Numbered from the stretch's first letter, positions 1 to 8,456 are shown. The stretch: DNA of 64,000 nucleotides from Streptomyces paradoxus (GCF_014202475.1 NZ_JACHGV010000006.1:434001-498000), one strand, 5' to 3'. The notes: a model not told the origin generated them from the letters alone. Numbers and translations: made by a program.

Positions 1-1
1 C

Positions 2-715
2 GACGACGACGCCGTGGCCGAGCGCGACTGGCTGCGGCACTTCGCCGAGGCGTACGGCGACCCGCGGGTGATGGCGGTCGGCGGGCGCACGGTGCCGGTC
101 TGGGCGTCGGGGCGGCGGCCGGACTGGTTCCCGGAGGAGTTCGACTGGGTGGTGGGCTGCACCTACCGGGGTCTGCCGCGCGGCCGGGTCCGGGTGCGCA
201 ACGTGCTCGGCGGCAACGCCTCGTTCCGCCGCAGTGCCTTCGACGCGGCGGGGGGCTTCGCCACCGGCATCGGCCGGGACGGCGACAAACGCCCGCTGGG
301 CTGCGAGGAGACGGAACTGTGCATCCGCCTCAGCCGCGCCCGGCCCGACGCGGTACTGCTGATCGACGACCGGGCGGTGATCCACCACCGGGTGCCCGAG
401 ATCCGCGAGCACTTCCGCTACTTCCGCACCCGCACCTACGCCGAGGGCCTGTCCAAGGCCCTGGTGGCCCGGAGCGTCGGCGCCGAGAAGGGCCTGGAGT
501 CGGAGCGCCGTTACGCCACGCGCGTCCTGCCGGCCGGGGTGGCGCGGGGGCTGCGGGACGCCCTGCTGGCCCGGCCGGGCGGGGCGGGGCGGGCCGGCGC
601 GATCGTGGCCGGGGTGCTGACGGCGGCGGGCGGTTACGTCGTCGGCAGCGTCCGTGCCCGCCGGGGCGGCACCACGTTCCGGGTACCCGCGGTGGAGGTG
701 GCGGCCCGTGAGTGA
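2..715 (+). CDS. Glycosyltransferase family 2, C-terminal part (5' end outside window)
   Basis: The reading frame is open from the first base of the window. Its first residues, DDDAV, match the region after the acidic metal-binding motif of family 2 glycosyltransferases, so the N-terminal nucleotide-binding half lies upstream. The visible part has a GGNASFRR segment and an acidic CEETELCIRLS stretch, which resembles the ED motif of GT-A enzymes, then a basic tail with a short hydrophobic stretch. GT-A enzymes move sugars from NDP-sugars to acceptors; the acceptor here is unknown. The stop overlaps the GTG of the following polysaccharide deacetylase, so the two are probably translated together in a cell-surface polysaccharide locus. 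An internal GTG at 14 is not the true start. Confidence 0.85.
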   Translation, partial: DDDAVAERDWLRHFAEAYGDPRVMAVGGRTVPVWASGRRPDWFPEEFDWVVGCTYRGLPRGRVRVRNVLGGNASFRRSAFDAAGGFATGIGRDGDKRPLGCEETELCIRLSRARPDAVLLIDDRAVIHHRVPEIREHFRYFRTRTYAEGLSKALVARSVGAEKGLESERRYATRVLPAGVARGLRDALLARPGGAGRAGAIVAGVLTAAGGYVVGSVRARRGGTTFRVPAVEVAARE

Positions 716-1508
716 CACCCGCGTACCGATCCTCATGTACCACGCGGTCGCGGCCGACCCGAACGACGCGACCCGTGCCCTGTCGGTGACCCCGGAGGCC
801 TTCGCCGAGCAGATGGCGGTGCTCGCCGGCCGGGGGCTCACGCCGGTCACCACGGCCGGACTGGCCGCGTGCTGGCGCTCCGGCCGGCCGCTGCCCGACC
901 GGCCGGTCCTCATCACCTTCGACGACGGCTACGAGGGTGTGCACCGGCACGCCCTCCCCGCGCTCGCCAAGCACGGCTTCCCCGCCACCCTGTTCGTCTC
1001 GACGGGGTGGCTCAGGGGGCCGTACGACACCGGGGGCGGCCTGGACACCATGCTGGACTGGGACCAGGTCCGCGAACTCGCGGCGCAGGGTGTGGAGATC
1101 GGCGGGCACAGCCACAGCCACCCGCAGCTCGACCAGGTCTCCGACGCCACGCTGCGGTTCGAGCTGATCCACTGCAAGGAGATCGTCTCGGATCAGCTGG
1201 GCACCGTACCGGCCTCGTTCGCCTATCCCTACGGCTACTCCAGCCGCCGGGTCCGGCAGGCGGTGCGCGAGACGGGCTACGCCCAGGCCCTCGCCGTCGG
1301 CAACGGTCTCGCGCGGCGGGCGCAGGGGCCGTACGCGCTGCGGCGGCTGACGGTGCGCCGCAGCACGGGCATCGAGGAGTTCGAGCGCGTGATCGAGGGG
1401 CGCGGGATCACCCGTACGTTCGCCGGGGACCGCGCCCTGACCAAGGGGTACGCCATGGTCCGCAGGGCCCGGCAGGCACGTCGGCTGGTCGCCCGCTCCT
1501 GGGGCTGA
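708..1508 (+). CDS. Polysaccharide deacetylase (NodB domain, carbohydrate esterase 4)
   Basis: This 266-residue protein has the CE4 motifs in order. ITFDDGY carries the catalytic base and a metal aspartate, GGHSHSHPQL carries the two metal histidines, and FAYPYGYSS is the third motif. Such enzymes remove N- or O-acetyl groups from surface or wall polysaccharides. No signal peptide or membrane anchor is visible, so it may act on a lipid-linked intermediate on the cytoplasmic side, or a lysine-rich C-terminus may associate it with the membrane. I chose the GTG at 708 because a GGAGG lies about ten bases upstream and it overlaps the stop of the preceding glycosyltransferase gene. This suggests joint polysaccharide synthesis and editing. 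Confidence 0.9.
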   Translation: MSDTRVPILMYHAVAADPNDATRALSVTPEAFAEQMAVLAGRGLTPVTTAGLAACWRSGRPLPDRPVLITFDDGYEGVHRHALPALAKHGFPATLFVSTGWLRGPYDTGGGLDTMLDWDQVRELAAQGVEIGGHSHSHPQLDQVSDATLRFELIHCKEIVSDQLGTVPASFAYPYGYSSRRVRQAVRETGYAQALAVGNGLARRAQGPYALRRLTVRRSTGIEEFERVIEGRGITRTFAGDRALTKGYAMVRRARQARRLVARSWG

Positions 1509-1583
1509 CCTGCACGGGGGCGACATGCCGCGTGCACCGGGAAACCGGGTGCACGCGGCCTCCCCGTGCCGGATCATGGCGGC

Positions 1584-2678
1584 ATGTCTGGAAACCCGCA
1601 CGAGGCGCTGCCGATCCGGCTCAACGTCGACGACTCCGACTCCCCGTCCGACGTCGTCGACGCGCTGTTCCTCGGCCGCTTCGCGACGGGCGAGCAGCCG
1701 TACTCCCACGCGGTGAACATCGACCGCGTGCGGTCCGGGGCGACGCTGATGCCGTCCGGCGCCCGGGTGCTGCGCGTCGCCCGGGACGACGACCGCAGCG
1801 CGACGCTCGCCGAGGGCGACGGCTGGACGCTGCTGGTCTCCCGCTGGAACCGGGGCGCCGACGTCACGGTGACGGCCACCAGCGAGGAGCTCGCGAAGAA
1901 GGTTCTCGACCAGGCCACGGACGGCGCGGCGGACGAGCCCGAACCGCAGCCGGAGAACGTCACGATGGGCTTCTGGTACGTCTCCCCGCGCCGCGGCCCG
2001 CACCGCACCACCCGCCAGATCGCGGCGGGCACCTGGGAGGAGGTCCGGCCCAACTACACCGCGCCGGTGGCGGACGCCATGGACCGCCTGATGAAGACGA
2101 CCCCGGAGGACATCGCGGGCCGTCTCCTGCTGCTGCACGGCCCGCCGGGCACCGGCAAGACGTCGGCGCTGCGGACACTGGCCCGTTCCTGGCGCGACTG
2201 GTGCCAGGTGGACTGCGTCCTGGACCCCGAGCGGCTCTTCTCCGACGTCGGCTACCTCATGGACATCGCCATCGGCGAGGAGGACGCGACGGGCAAGGGC
2301 CGCTGGCGGCTGCTGCTCCTGGAGGACTGCGACGAGCTGATCCGCGGCGAGGCCAAGCACACGGCGGGCCAGGCGCTGTCGAGGTTGCTGAACCTGACGG
2401 ACGGACTGCTCGGCCAGGGCCGCAACGTCCTGGTCGGGGTCACGACCAACGAGGACCTGGAGCGCCTGCACCCCGCCGTGGTCCGTCCCGGCCGCTGCCT
2501 CGCCCGGATCGAGGTCGGTCCGCTGACCCGCCCCGAGGCGGTGAGCTGGCTGGGCCGGGAAGACGGCGTCGGCCGCGAGGGCGCGACGCTCGCGGAGCTG
2601 TACGCGCTGCGCCGCGGCACCTCCCCGACCGCCCTTCCGGAGCCGCGCGGGGGCGTCGACGCGGGGCTGTATCTGTAG
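1584..2678 (+). CDS. DUF5925-type AAA+ ATPase
   Basis: The 364-residue protein has an N-terminal domain of about 165 residues of the type called DUF5925, then an AAA+ module with Walker A GPPGTGKT and Walker B LLLLEDCDEL. A sensor-1-like TTNED and a VVRPGRC segment resemble the arginine-finger region of AAA proteins. These families remodel other proteins using ATP; no substrate is known to me. The ATG at 1584 is preferred over the in-frame GTG at 1566 because the protein then begins with MSGNPHEALPIRL, which I recall as the usual start of Streptomyces homologues. It stands alone, with no clear operon partner. Confidence 0.85.
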   Translation: MSGNPHEALPIRLNVDDSDSPSDVVDALFLGRFATGEQPYSHAVNIDRVRSGATLMPSGARVLRVARDDDRSATLAEGDGWTLLVSRWNRGADVTVTATSEELAKKVLDQATDGAADEPEPQPENVTMGFWYVSPRRGPHRTTRQIAAGTWEEVRPNYTAPVADAMDRLMKTTPEDIAGRLLLLHGPPGTGKTSALRTLARSWRDWCQVDCVLDPERLFSDVGYLMDIAIGEEDATGKGRWRLLLLEDCDELIRGEAKHTAGQALSRLLNLTDGLLGQGRNVLVGVTTNEDLERLHPAVVRPGRCLARIEVGPLTRPEAVSWLGREDGVGREGATLAELYALRRGTSPTALPEPRGGVDAGLYL

Positions 2679-2815
2679 CGGGGCCACCCGAAGGGGCTCA
2701 GTGGCGAGGCCTTGCCGGGTTCGCTCACAACCGCTTCTCACCTCCCTGTTACCCGGGCGTGCCACGGTGTGCCGGGGAGCGACGCCGCGCTCCGCATGGA
2801 CCAGGGAGGCCTTTG

Positions 2816-3211
2816 ATGGCGCACACGGCGCCCACCGTGTTCAGCGAATCCGCCCACCGCGCCGCACGGTGGGTCCTGCCCGTCGTGCTCGGTGCCGTCT
2901 ACGGCAACTGGGTCGCGGTGAACCGGCGTCACGGCGGCCCGATCACCGGGTCGGACGTGGCGTCGGGGGTGTGGAGCGCGCTCGCCTTCATGGTGCTCTG
3001 CATCGCCGTGGTCCAGGTGCTCCGCCGCCTCAGGCGCGATCTGCACGCCCTGCACGCCCTGGTCCGGGCCGCCTTCGCCGGTGTCGCACTGGGCTTCCTC
3101 TACAGCCAGACCGGCGACGACATCCGGCCCGTGGTCATCACGACGGTGCTGGTCACGGCAGCCGTCTTCCTGCTGCTGTTCTACCGCTTCCACACCCGCG
3201 CCGACGCGTAG
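2816..3211 (+). CDS. Small four-helix membrane protein of unknown function
   Basis: The 131-residue product has four hydrophobic segments, at about residues 17-33, 50-67, 83-98 and 104-124, with a basic loop (RRLRRD) between the second and third. I do not recognise the family. The ATG at 2816 follows an AGGGAGG sequence at good spacing. The gene lies alone between the AAA ATPase and the DUF72 gene, on the same strand as both. Confidence 0.75.
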   Translation: MAHTAPTVFSESAHRAARWVLPVVLGAVYGNWVAVNRRHGGPITGSDVASGVWSALAFMVLCIAVVQVLRRLRRDLHALHALVRAAFAGVALGFLYSQTGDDIRPVVITTVLVTAAVFLLLFYRFHTRADA

Positions 3212-3283
3212 CGGGCCGGGCGGGACCAGGACGCCACCACCGCCACGGCAGCCCTCCCGGGCACGCGGTGCTTTCATAGGGAT

Positions 3284-4060
3284 ATGACCCTGTTCGTCGG
3301 CACGTCCGGGTGGCAGTACAAGGACTGGCGGGACGTCCTGTACCCGTCCGGGCTGCCGATGCGGCTCTGGCTGGAGGAGTACGCGGGGCACTTCGCCACC
3401 GTCGAGATCAACAACGCCTTCTACCGGCTGCCGGCCCGGGAGACCTTCGAGGACTGGCGGGGGCGGGTGCCCGGGGACTTCGTCGTCGCGGTCAAGGCGA
3501 GCCGCTACCTGACCCACATCAAGCGGCTCAAGGACCCCGAGGAGCCGGTGCACCGCCTGATGAGCCACGCGGCGGGCCTCGGCGACCGCCTCGGCCCGGT
3601 GCTGCTCCAGCTCCCGCCCACCCTGCGCGCCGACCCGGGTCTGCTGGACGCGTGCCTGGCCTGCTTCCCGGCCCGGACCCGGGTCGCGGTCGAGCCGCGC
3701 CACGACTCCTGGTGGACCCCGCAGGTCCGCCGCGTCCTGGAGTCCCGGTACGCCGCCCTGTGCTGGGCGGACATCCTGGCCCGCCCGGCGACACCCCTGT
3801 GGCGCACGGCCGACTGGGGCTACGTCCGCTTCCACCAGGGCCGTGCCCGGCCCTGGCCCCGCTACGGCCGCCGCTCGCTGGCCACCTGGCTCGACCGCAT
3901 CGCCACGACCTGGCCCGGCGGCGAGGACGTCTACGCGTACTTCAACAACGACCCGGGCGGCGCGGCGGTGGAGGACGCGATGGTGTTCGCACGGACCGGG
4001 AGGTCGGCGGGGCTGGACATCACGCGCACGCCGGAGCGCCTGGCGCAGCCGTCCGGTTAG
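3284..4060 (+). CDS. DUF72 family protein (YecE-like TIM barrel)
   Basis: The 258-residue protein begins with FVGTSGWQYKDWRD, the hallmark of the DUF72/YecE family, and continues with the family's TVEINNAFYRLP and later FHQGRARPWPRYG and YAYFNNDPGG segments. Its length is normal for the family. DUF72 proteins fold as TIM barrels; their reaction is not established. The ATG at 3284 is the first start in frame with the conserved N-terminus. It ends seven bases before the convergent GntR gene. Confidence 0.9.
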   Translation: MTLFVGTSGWQYKDWRDVLYPSGLPMRLWLEEYAGHFATVEINNAFYRLPARETFEDWRGRVPGDFVVAVKASRYLTHIKRLKDPEEPVHRLMSHAAGLGDRLGPVLLQLPPTLRADPGLLDACLACFPARTRVAVEPRHDSWWTPQVRRVLESRYAALCWADILARPATPLWRTADWGYVRFHQGRARPWPRYGRRSLATWLDRIATTWPGGEDVYAYFNNDPGGAAVEDAMVFARTGRSAGLDITRTPERLAQPSG

Positions 4061-4067
4061 GGCTCGC

Positions 4068-4436
4068 CTACTCCCCGTACGCCGCCCGCAGGGCGTCCCG
4101 TACCGCGGCGAGCGCGACGTCCTCGCCCAGCCCGAGCCTCCTGGCCCGCTCCACGTAGGCCTGTGCGGCCGATGCCAGTTCGCGGTCCGCCGCCGCGCCG
4201 GCGGCGGCGACGAACGTGCCGTTGCGGCCCCGCGTCTCGATCACCCCGTCCGCCTCCAGCGCCCGGTACGCCTTGGCGACCGTGTTCGCGGCGAGTCCCA
4301 GCGACTCGGCCAGTCCCCGCACGGTCGGCAGCCGGTATCCCACCGGCAGCGCACCCGACCGGGCCTGCTCGGAGATCCGCGCCCGCACCTGTTCGTACGG
4401 CGGGGCGCTGTCGTCGATGTCGATCTTCAAGGTCAC
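4068..4436 (-). CDS. GntR family transcriptional regulator (short YtrA type)
   Basis: The 122-residue regulator has an N-terminal winged helix in which PPYEQVRARI and LPTVRGLAESLGLAANTVAKAYR cover the GntR helix-turn-helix. Only a short helical tail follows, with no effector-binding domain, which is the layout of the YtrA subgroup. These usually regulate neighbouring transporters, but none is adjacent. The GTG at 4436 is preferred over an upstream in-frame start at 4475 because VTLKIDIDD fits the family N-terminus. It is divergent from the GNAT gene at 4508 and shares a 71-bp promoter region with it. Confidence 0.88.
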   Translation of the reverse strand: MTLKIDIDDSAPPYEQVRARISEQARSGALPVGYRLPTVRGLAESLGLAANTVAKAYRALEADGVIETRGRNGTFVAAAGAAADRELASAAQAYVERARRLGLGEDVALAAVRDALRAAYGE

Positions 4437-4507
4437 AGCCCGATTGTCGCGCACCCGGCGGAAAATGAGAGGCACCCCGGACGGGTCCCCGCGTAGCGTG
4501 CGTCCCC

Positions 4508-5437
4508 ATGACCGTGATCGTGCGCGACCTGCGCCCCGACGTCCGAGCCGACGCCGAGGGGTTCTCCACCACCCGCCGCCTCGCCCTTCCGTACATGCTC
4601 TCCACCCCCGAGTCCGTGGTGCACACCCTGACGCACGCCCACCCGGACGCCCACTTCGGGCAGCTCGTCGCCGAGGACGACGGCGAGATCATCGGCACGG
4701 CCCAGATCAGCGTCGCCCACGACAGCCCGGAGCCCGGCCAGGGGTCCGCCAACATCTACGTGCGCCCCGGACACACGGGGCGCGGCGCCGGGTCGCTCCT
4801 GCTGCGCACCGCCGAGGAGCGCCTGGGACGCCTGGGTGTCACCAAGCTGTTCACCTGGGTGCTGGACGAGCCGGACAACCGCGCCTTCGCCGAGCGGCAC
4901 GGCTTCCGGGCCAGCCGTTCCGCCTGGTTCCTGCGCCTGGCTCTGGCGGACGGCACCCTGCCGGCCCGCCAGGACCTGCCGGCGGGCGTCGAGCTGCGCA
5001 CGGCCGCCGACTTCGCGGACGACCCGCGTCCCGTGTTCGAACTGGACGCGGAGGCCTCGTCGGACGAACCGAGCGACATCGACGTGGAGTTCACGGACTA
5101 CGAGGCCTGGATCGAGGAGACCTGGAAGCAGCCGCTCCTGGACCACGAGCTGACCACGATCGCGGTCGTCGACGGACGCCTCGCCGCCTTCACCGCGGCC
5201 TACACCGACGGCGGCTCCCGTTACGCCACCGCCATGACCGGCACCGCCCGCGCGTTCCGGGGCCGGGGCCTGGCCAAGCTCGCCAAGAACGACTCCCTGC
5301 ACCGCGCCCGCGCCGCGGGGTACACGGAGGCGTTCACCGGCAACGACACCGGCAACGAGCCGATGATCGCCATCAACAAGTGGTTCGGCTACGAGACCTG
5401 CGCGAAGGAAATACGGTATGTCCGCGAACTCGGCTGA
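4508..5437 (+). CDS. GNAT acetyltransferase with two tandem domains
   Basis: The 309-residue protein carries two GNAT folds. The first (about 1-160) contains NIYVRPGHTGRGAGSLLL, a clear acetyl-CoA-binding V/I-x-x-x-x-RGxGxG/A motif. The second (about 165-309) contains TARAFRGRGLAKLAKND and ends with a typical NKWFGYETCAKEI segment. Double GNAT proteins include mycothiol synthase MshD, but sequence resemblance alone does not identify the substrate. It is divergent from a GntR regulator, which may control it, and overlaps the start of the DUF402 gene by 20 bp, so the two are likely translated together. Confidence 0.88.
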   Translation: MTVIVRDLRPDVRADAEGFSTTRRLALPYMLSTPESVVHTLTHAHPDAHFGQLVAEDDGEIIGTAQISVAHDSPEPGQGSANIYVRPGHTGRGAGSLLLRTAEERLGRLGVTKLFTWVLDEPDNRAFAERHGFRASRSAWFLRLALADGTLPARQDLPAGVELRTAADFADDPRPVFELDAEASSDEPSDIDVEFTDYEAWIEETWKQPLLDHELTTIAVVDGRLAAFTAAYTDGGSRYATAMTGTARAFRGRGLAKLAKNDSLHRARAAGYTEAFTGNDTGNEPMIAINKWFGYETCAKEIRYVRELG

Positions 5438-5918
5438 CCGGCTCCCGCAACTGGACGTCGTGCTAGTCAAGGCGGGCCGCACGAAGATCCGTTACACCGG
5501 CGAGCTGCTGGCGGACGACGGCACGCGCCTGGCGGTCCGCGCCCCGTGGGCGGGCTCCGGCGTCCGCGACTTCGGGTTCGTCCGCTTCGAACCCGGGGAC
5601 GTCTTCACGGAGTACTACTGGCGCGACCGCTGGTACGCCGTGAAGGAGGTCCGCTCCGGCACGGGCGCCCTGAAGGGCTGGTACTGCGACGTCACCCGCC
5701 CCGCGCTGCGCACCGGTTCGGAGCTGGTCGTGGAGGATCTCGACCTGGACCTGTGGCGCTCGGCGGACGGCTCGGACGTACGCCGCCTGGACGAGGACGA
5801 GTTCGCCGAGAGCGGCCTCGGCGATTCGGACCCGCAGGCGGCGTCCGCCGCGCTGGCCGCGCTCGACGAGCTGGAGTCACTGGCCCGCGGCGGCGGCTTC
5901 ACCGCGCTCCTGGCCTGA
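5418..5918 (+). CDS. DUF402 domain protein (possible nucleotide phosphatase)
   Basis: The 166-residue protein has the FVRFEPGDVFTEYYWRDRWYAVKEV and GWYCDV segments of DUF402, followed by an acidic C-terminal helix. Characterised DUF402 members are metal-dependent nucleoside di/triphosphatases or domains fused to RNA-processing proteins; the acidic DLDLDLWRSADG stretch could carry the metal ligands. The ATG at 5418 lies inside the end of the GNAT gene, behind AAGGAAA. Its 3' end overlaps the convergent methyltransferase by 42 bp. Confidence 0.85.
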   Translation: MSANSADRLPQLDVVLVKAGRTKIRYTGELLADDGTRLAVRAPWAGSGVRDFGFVRFEPGDVFTEYYWRDRWYAVKEVRSGTGALKGWYCDVTRPALRTGSELVVEDLDLDLWRSADGSDVRRLDEDEFAESGLGDSDPQAASAALAALDELESLARGGGFTALLA

Positions 5919-6506
5919 GGGGTCCATCGCGACCACCGCGTACCGCTCGTCCGTGACCTGCCCGCCCCACAGCAGCGGATCGTCCGAGAGCCGCTCCACG
6001 GACACCCGCCCGGTGATCGGGGCGAGCAGGCCGGTGAGCCGCTCGGCGGAGATGCCGACCGGCTCGGCGCTCCCCCACACGCCCTCGACCAGGACGAGCC
6101 GACCGTCCGGCCGCAGCAGGCCGCGCCAGTGCCTGAGGGCGCGGCCGGGATCCGGCAGTGCCCACAGGACGTGCCGGACGAGCACGGCGTCGAAGCGCTG
6201 CTCCCCGACCGGTGGTGCCGCGGCGTCACCGACTAGGAACACCGCGTCACGCCCGGCGAGTTTCTCGCGGGCGAGTGTCACCATCGCCGGGGAGAGGTCC
6301 ACGCCCGTCACCCGGTGCCCCTGCTCGGACGCGAGGAGCGACAGGCTGCCGGTGCCGCACCCGAGGTCGAGGACGTCTCCCTCCCGGGCGGGCAGCCAGC
6401 CGCGCAATCGCCCGGCCCAGGCACGGCGCACCTCGGGGTCGCGCAGGCCGTGGTCCGGCTCCTCGTCGAAGGAGGCGGCCTCGGCGTCCCAGTCCACATT
6501 CGTCAT
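5877..6506 (-). CDS. SAM-dependent class I methyltransferase
   Basis: The 209-residue protein has the class I methyltransferase core: VLDLGCGTGSLSLL (motif I), VTGVDLSPAMV (acidic end of beta 2), and FDAVLVRHVLWALPDPGRAL (motif IV, Methyltransf_11 type). The substrate cannot be predicted. I chose the ATG at 6506 (MTNVDWDAEA) over an ORF start at 6557 because the upstream residues are not conserved-looking and would run across a tandem repeat at 6517-6562, which is better read as promoter DNA. Confidence 0.85.
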   Translation of the reverse strand: MTNVDWDAEAASFDEEPDHGLRDPEVRRAWAGRLRGWLPAREGDVLDLGCGTGSLSLLASEQGHRVTGVDLSPAMVTLAREKLAGRDAVFLVGDAAAPPVGEQRFDAVLVRHVLWALPDPGRALRHWRGLLRPDGRLVLVEGVWGSAEPVGISAERLTGLLAPITGRVSVERLSDDPLLWGGQVTDERYAVVAMDPSGQERGEAAAAGQ

Positions 6507-6516
6507 GGGCCCAAGA

Positions 6517-6562
6517 GTGACACCCGCCACTGACACTCGAATCGTGACTGCCGCCACTGACA
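6517..6562. promoter_or_regulatory. Tandem direct repeat, probable operator
   Basis: Two 19-base copies, at 6517-6535 and 6544-6562, agree at 17 of 19 positions (GTGAC-NN-CCGCCACTGACA) and are phased 27 bp apart. They lie 11 bp upstream of the methyltransferase start and 85 bp upstream of the 44-residue ORF, in a divergent promoter region. Phased copies of this kind usually bind a regulator on successive faces of the helix. The regulator is unknown. Confidence 0.55.
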
Positions 6563-6591
6563 GACCAGGAGCGATGAGTAACTCTCCCCCG

Positions 6592-6634
6592 AAAGGTCTA
6601 CCTCCGTGAGAACGCGGAACCCGGTAGACCCTTT
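6592..6634 (+). promoter_or_regulatory. Leader hairpin abutting the ribosome binding site of the 44-residue ORF
   Basis: GGTCTACC (6595-6602) pairs with GGTAGACC (6623-6630), and flanking AAA and TTT extend the stem past one bulged C. The 3' arm ends directly against the AAGGAGG at 6635-6641. A structure in this position could control access to the Shine-Dalgarno sequence. Confidence 0.5.
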
Positions 6635-6646
6635 AAGGAGGCAGCC

Positions 6647-6781
6647 ATGCGCCGTGTGACCGTGCAGAAGCCCCTGAAGAAGACGGATGTCCGCCGGGTC
6701 CGCGAAGAGGCCGACGAATGCCCCGCGGGGCGGCCCGAGGTCCGCAAGGACATCGTCCGCACCTGGTGGCCGGACGCCTGA
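6647..6781 (+). CDS. 44-residue basic protein of unknown function
   Basis: This is a short ORF of 45 codons including the stop, giving a 44-residue product with many Arg/Lys residues, one Cys at about residue 25 and a Trp-Trp near the end. Strong third-position GC and an excellent AAGGAGG six bases before the ATG argue that it is real. It has no signal peptide or membrane segment and I do not recognise it. Its leader hairpin and the upstream tandem repeat suggest regulated expression. Confidence 0.6.
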   Translation: MRRVTVQKPLKKTDVRRVREEADECPAGRPEVRKDIVRTWWPDA

Positions 6782-6811
6782 GCGGCCGGTACCGACCATG
6801 AGACGCACGCC

Positions 6812-7261
6812 TCAGAGCAGCCGCTTGCTGTAGTGCATGCGGTCGTAGGGCCCGCTCACGCGGCGTTCCACCAGTTCGTAGCCGTATCTCGGATAGATCT
6901 TCTGGTTCTCCCACATGAGCGCGTTCGTGTAGAGCCTGACCTCGGGCAGGCCCAGCGCACGCCCGTGTGCGTCCACGAAGCGGAGCAGCCGCCGCCCGAC
7001 TCCCCCGCCGTGCGCGGTGGGGTGGACGGCGATGGTGTCGAGGAAGAGATGGTCCGTGAACGCCTCGACCACGACGAGCCCGGTCACGGGATCGCCCGTC
7101 ACGAACACCTTGCCCGCGGCCACGTTCGCCGCGTGGTCCTCCTCCATGGGCTGCGGCACGCGCCCGATGCGCTCGATGTAGGGGCGGAAGGCCGCGTCGA
7201 TCACGTCCGCGACGGCCGGTACGTCGGCGGCCCCGGCCGGCCGGATCTCCTCGTCTGCCAT
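6812..7261 (-). CDS. GNAT family N-acetyltransferase
   Basis: The 149-residue single-domain GNAT protein has the acetyl-CoA motif VHPTAHGGGVGRRLLRF and a C-terminal NQKIYPRYGYELVERRV segment typical of small-molecule or ribosomal-protein acetyltransferases. The substrate is unknown. The ATG at 7261 (MADEEIRPAGAADVPAV) is preferred over an in-frame start at 7297 because the conserved first strand begins right after it. It converges on the 44-residue ORF. Confidence 0.87.
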   Translation of the reverse strand: MADEEIRPAGAADVPAVADVIDAAFRPYIERIGRVPQPMEEDHAANVAAGKVFVTGDPVTGLVVVEAFTDHLFLDTIAVHPTAHGGGVGRRLLRFVDAHGRALGLPEVRLYTNALMWENQKIYPRYGYELVERRVSGPYDRMHYSKRLL

Positions 7262-7443
7262 GTCGCGACGGTACCTACCTGATGCCAGTCCGAACACTCC
7301 CTTAAGCGGGCCATAAGGATCTCCTCCACCCGCCCTCAGCAGGCGATTTCACGGTTTTCAGGGGCTAGCTTCGGGAGCACCCCACGGGATCCGGCCCACC
7401 CGGGCCCGGACCTGTCCCCTGCGCCGCTTCGAGGAGTTCCCGC

Positions 7444-8436
7444 ATGCCCGCACGCCGCACAGCAGCCACCGTCGCCGCTCTCGGCAGCGTCCCGCTCGCC
7501 CTGACCGCGCTGACCGCCGCGCCGGCTGCCGCGCACGGTTCGATGGGCGGCCCGGTCAGCCGCGTCTCGCAGTGCTACGCCGAGGGCCCCGAGAGCCCGA
7601 GGTCGGCCGCGTGCAAGGCGGCGGTCGCGGCGGGCGGCACCCAGGCCCTCTACGACTGGAACGGCATACGCATCGGCGACGCGGGCGGCCGGCACCAGCG
7701 GCTCATCCCGGACGGCAAGCTGTGCAGCGCGAACAATGCGCAGTTCAAGGGGCTCGACCTCCCCCGCGCCGACTGGCCGGCGACGAGCGTGAGAAGCGGC
7801 TCGCACACCTTCAAGTACCGCGTGACGGCCCCTCACAAGGGCACCTTCAAGGTCTACATCACCAAGCCCGGCTACAACCCGGCCAAGCCGCTCGCCTGGA
7901 AGGACCTGGATCTCGCCAAGCCGGTCGCGACGTCCACCGACCCGGCCGCCACCGGCGGCTTCTACACCTTCTCCGGCACCCTGCCCCAGCGCTCCGGCAA
8001 GCACCTGCTGTACGCGGTGTGGCAGCGGTCGGACAGCCCCGAGGCGTTCTACTCCTGCTCCGACGTCAGCTTCGGCGGCGCGGCGGGAGGTGCGGCCCCG
8101 GCCCCGACCGCCTCCGCTCCGACGAAGGAGCAGATCAAGGAGGGCAACGCCAAGTCCACGATCGAGCACCACGGGTACGGCGACGACGACCCCAGCACCT
8201 CGGCGGCGCCTGCCGCGGCCCCGCGGAAGAGCACGGCGGACCGGCCGAAGGCCGCCGCACCCGCGCCCAACCAGCCGAAGGCGGCCGGTGCCACCGAGAA
8301 CCTCGCCGAGACCGGCGGCGACAGCAGCACCACGTACCTCGCGATCGGCGGCGCGGCCACCCTGGCGCTCGGCTCGTCGGCCCTGTTCCTGTCGGCCCGG
8401 CGCCGGACGGTGAGCGGCGGGCGGCACGGCGGCTGA
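7444..8436 (+). CDS. Secreted AA10 lytic polysaccharide monooxygenase with sortase anchor
   Basis: The 330-residue protein has a signal peptide ending APAAA-H, which places His31 at the mature N-terminus. His131 (TAPHKGTFKVYITKP) completes the copper histidine brace, and the axial Phe lies in SDVSF (Phe209). AWKD and WQRSDSPEAFYSC are family landmarks. AA10 enzymes oxidatively cleave chitin or cellulose. After the catalytic domain (31-212) comes an Ala/Pro-rich linker, then LAETG (287-291), a hydrophobic span and RRR. That is a class E sortase signal of the LAXTG type, so the enzyme should be fixed to the wall rather than freely secreted. A GAGGAG precedes the ATG. A strong terminator follows. 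Confidence 0.93.
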   Translation: MPARRTAATVAALGSVPLALTALTAAPAAAHGSMGGPVSRVSQCYAEGPESPRSAACKAAVAAGGTQALYDWNGIRIGDAGGRHQRLIPDGKLCSANNAQFKGLDLPRADWPATSVRSGSHTFKYRVTAPHKGTFKVYITKPGYNPAKPLAWKDLDLAKPVATSTDPAATGGFYTFSGTLPQRSGKHLLYAVWQRSDSPEAFYSCSDVSFGGAAGGAAPAPTASAPTKEQIKEGNAKSTIEHHGYGDDDPSTSAAPAAAPRKSTADRPKAAAPAPNQPKAAGATENLAETGGDSSTTYLAIGGAATLALGSSALFLSARRRTVSGGRHGG

Positions 8437-8456
8437 TCCCCACCGCCCCATGACCC

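Noticed and set aside
330..2765. 811-codon minus-strand ORF over the first three genes
   Set aside because: It is a mirror of the high third-position GC of real plus-strand genes. It covers a complete deacetylase and AAA ATPase and has no recognisable domain.
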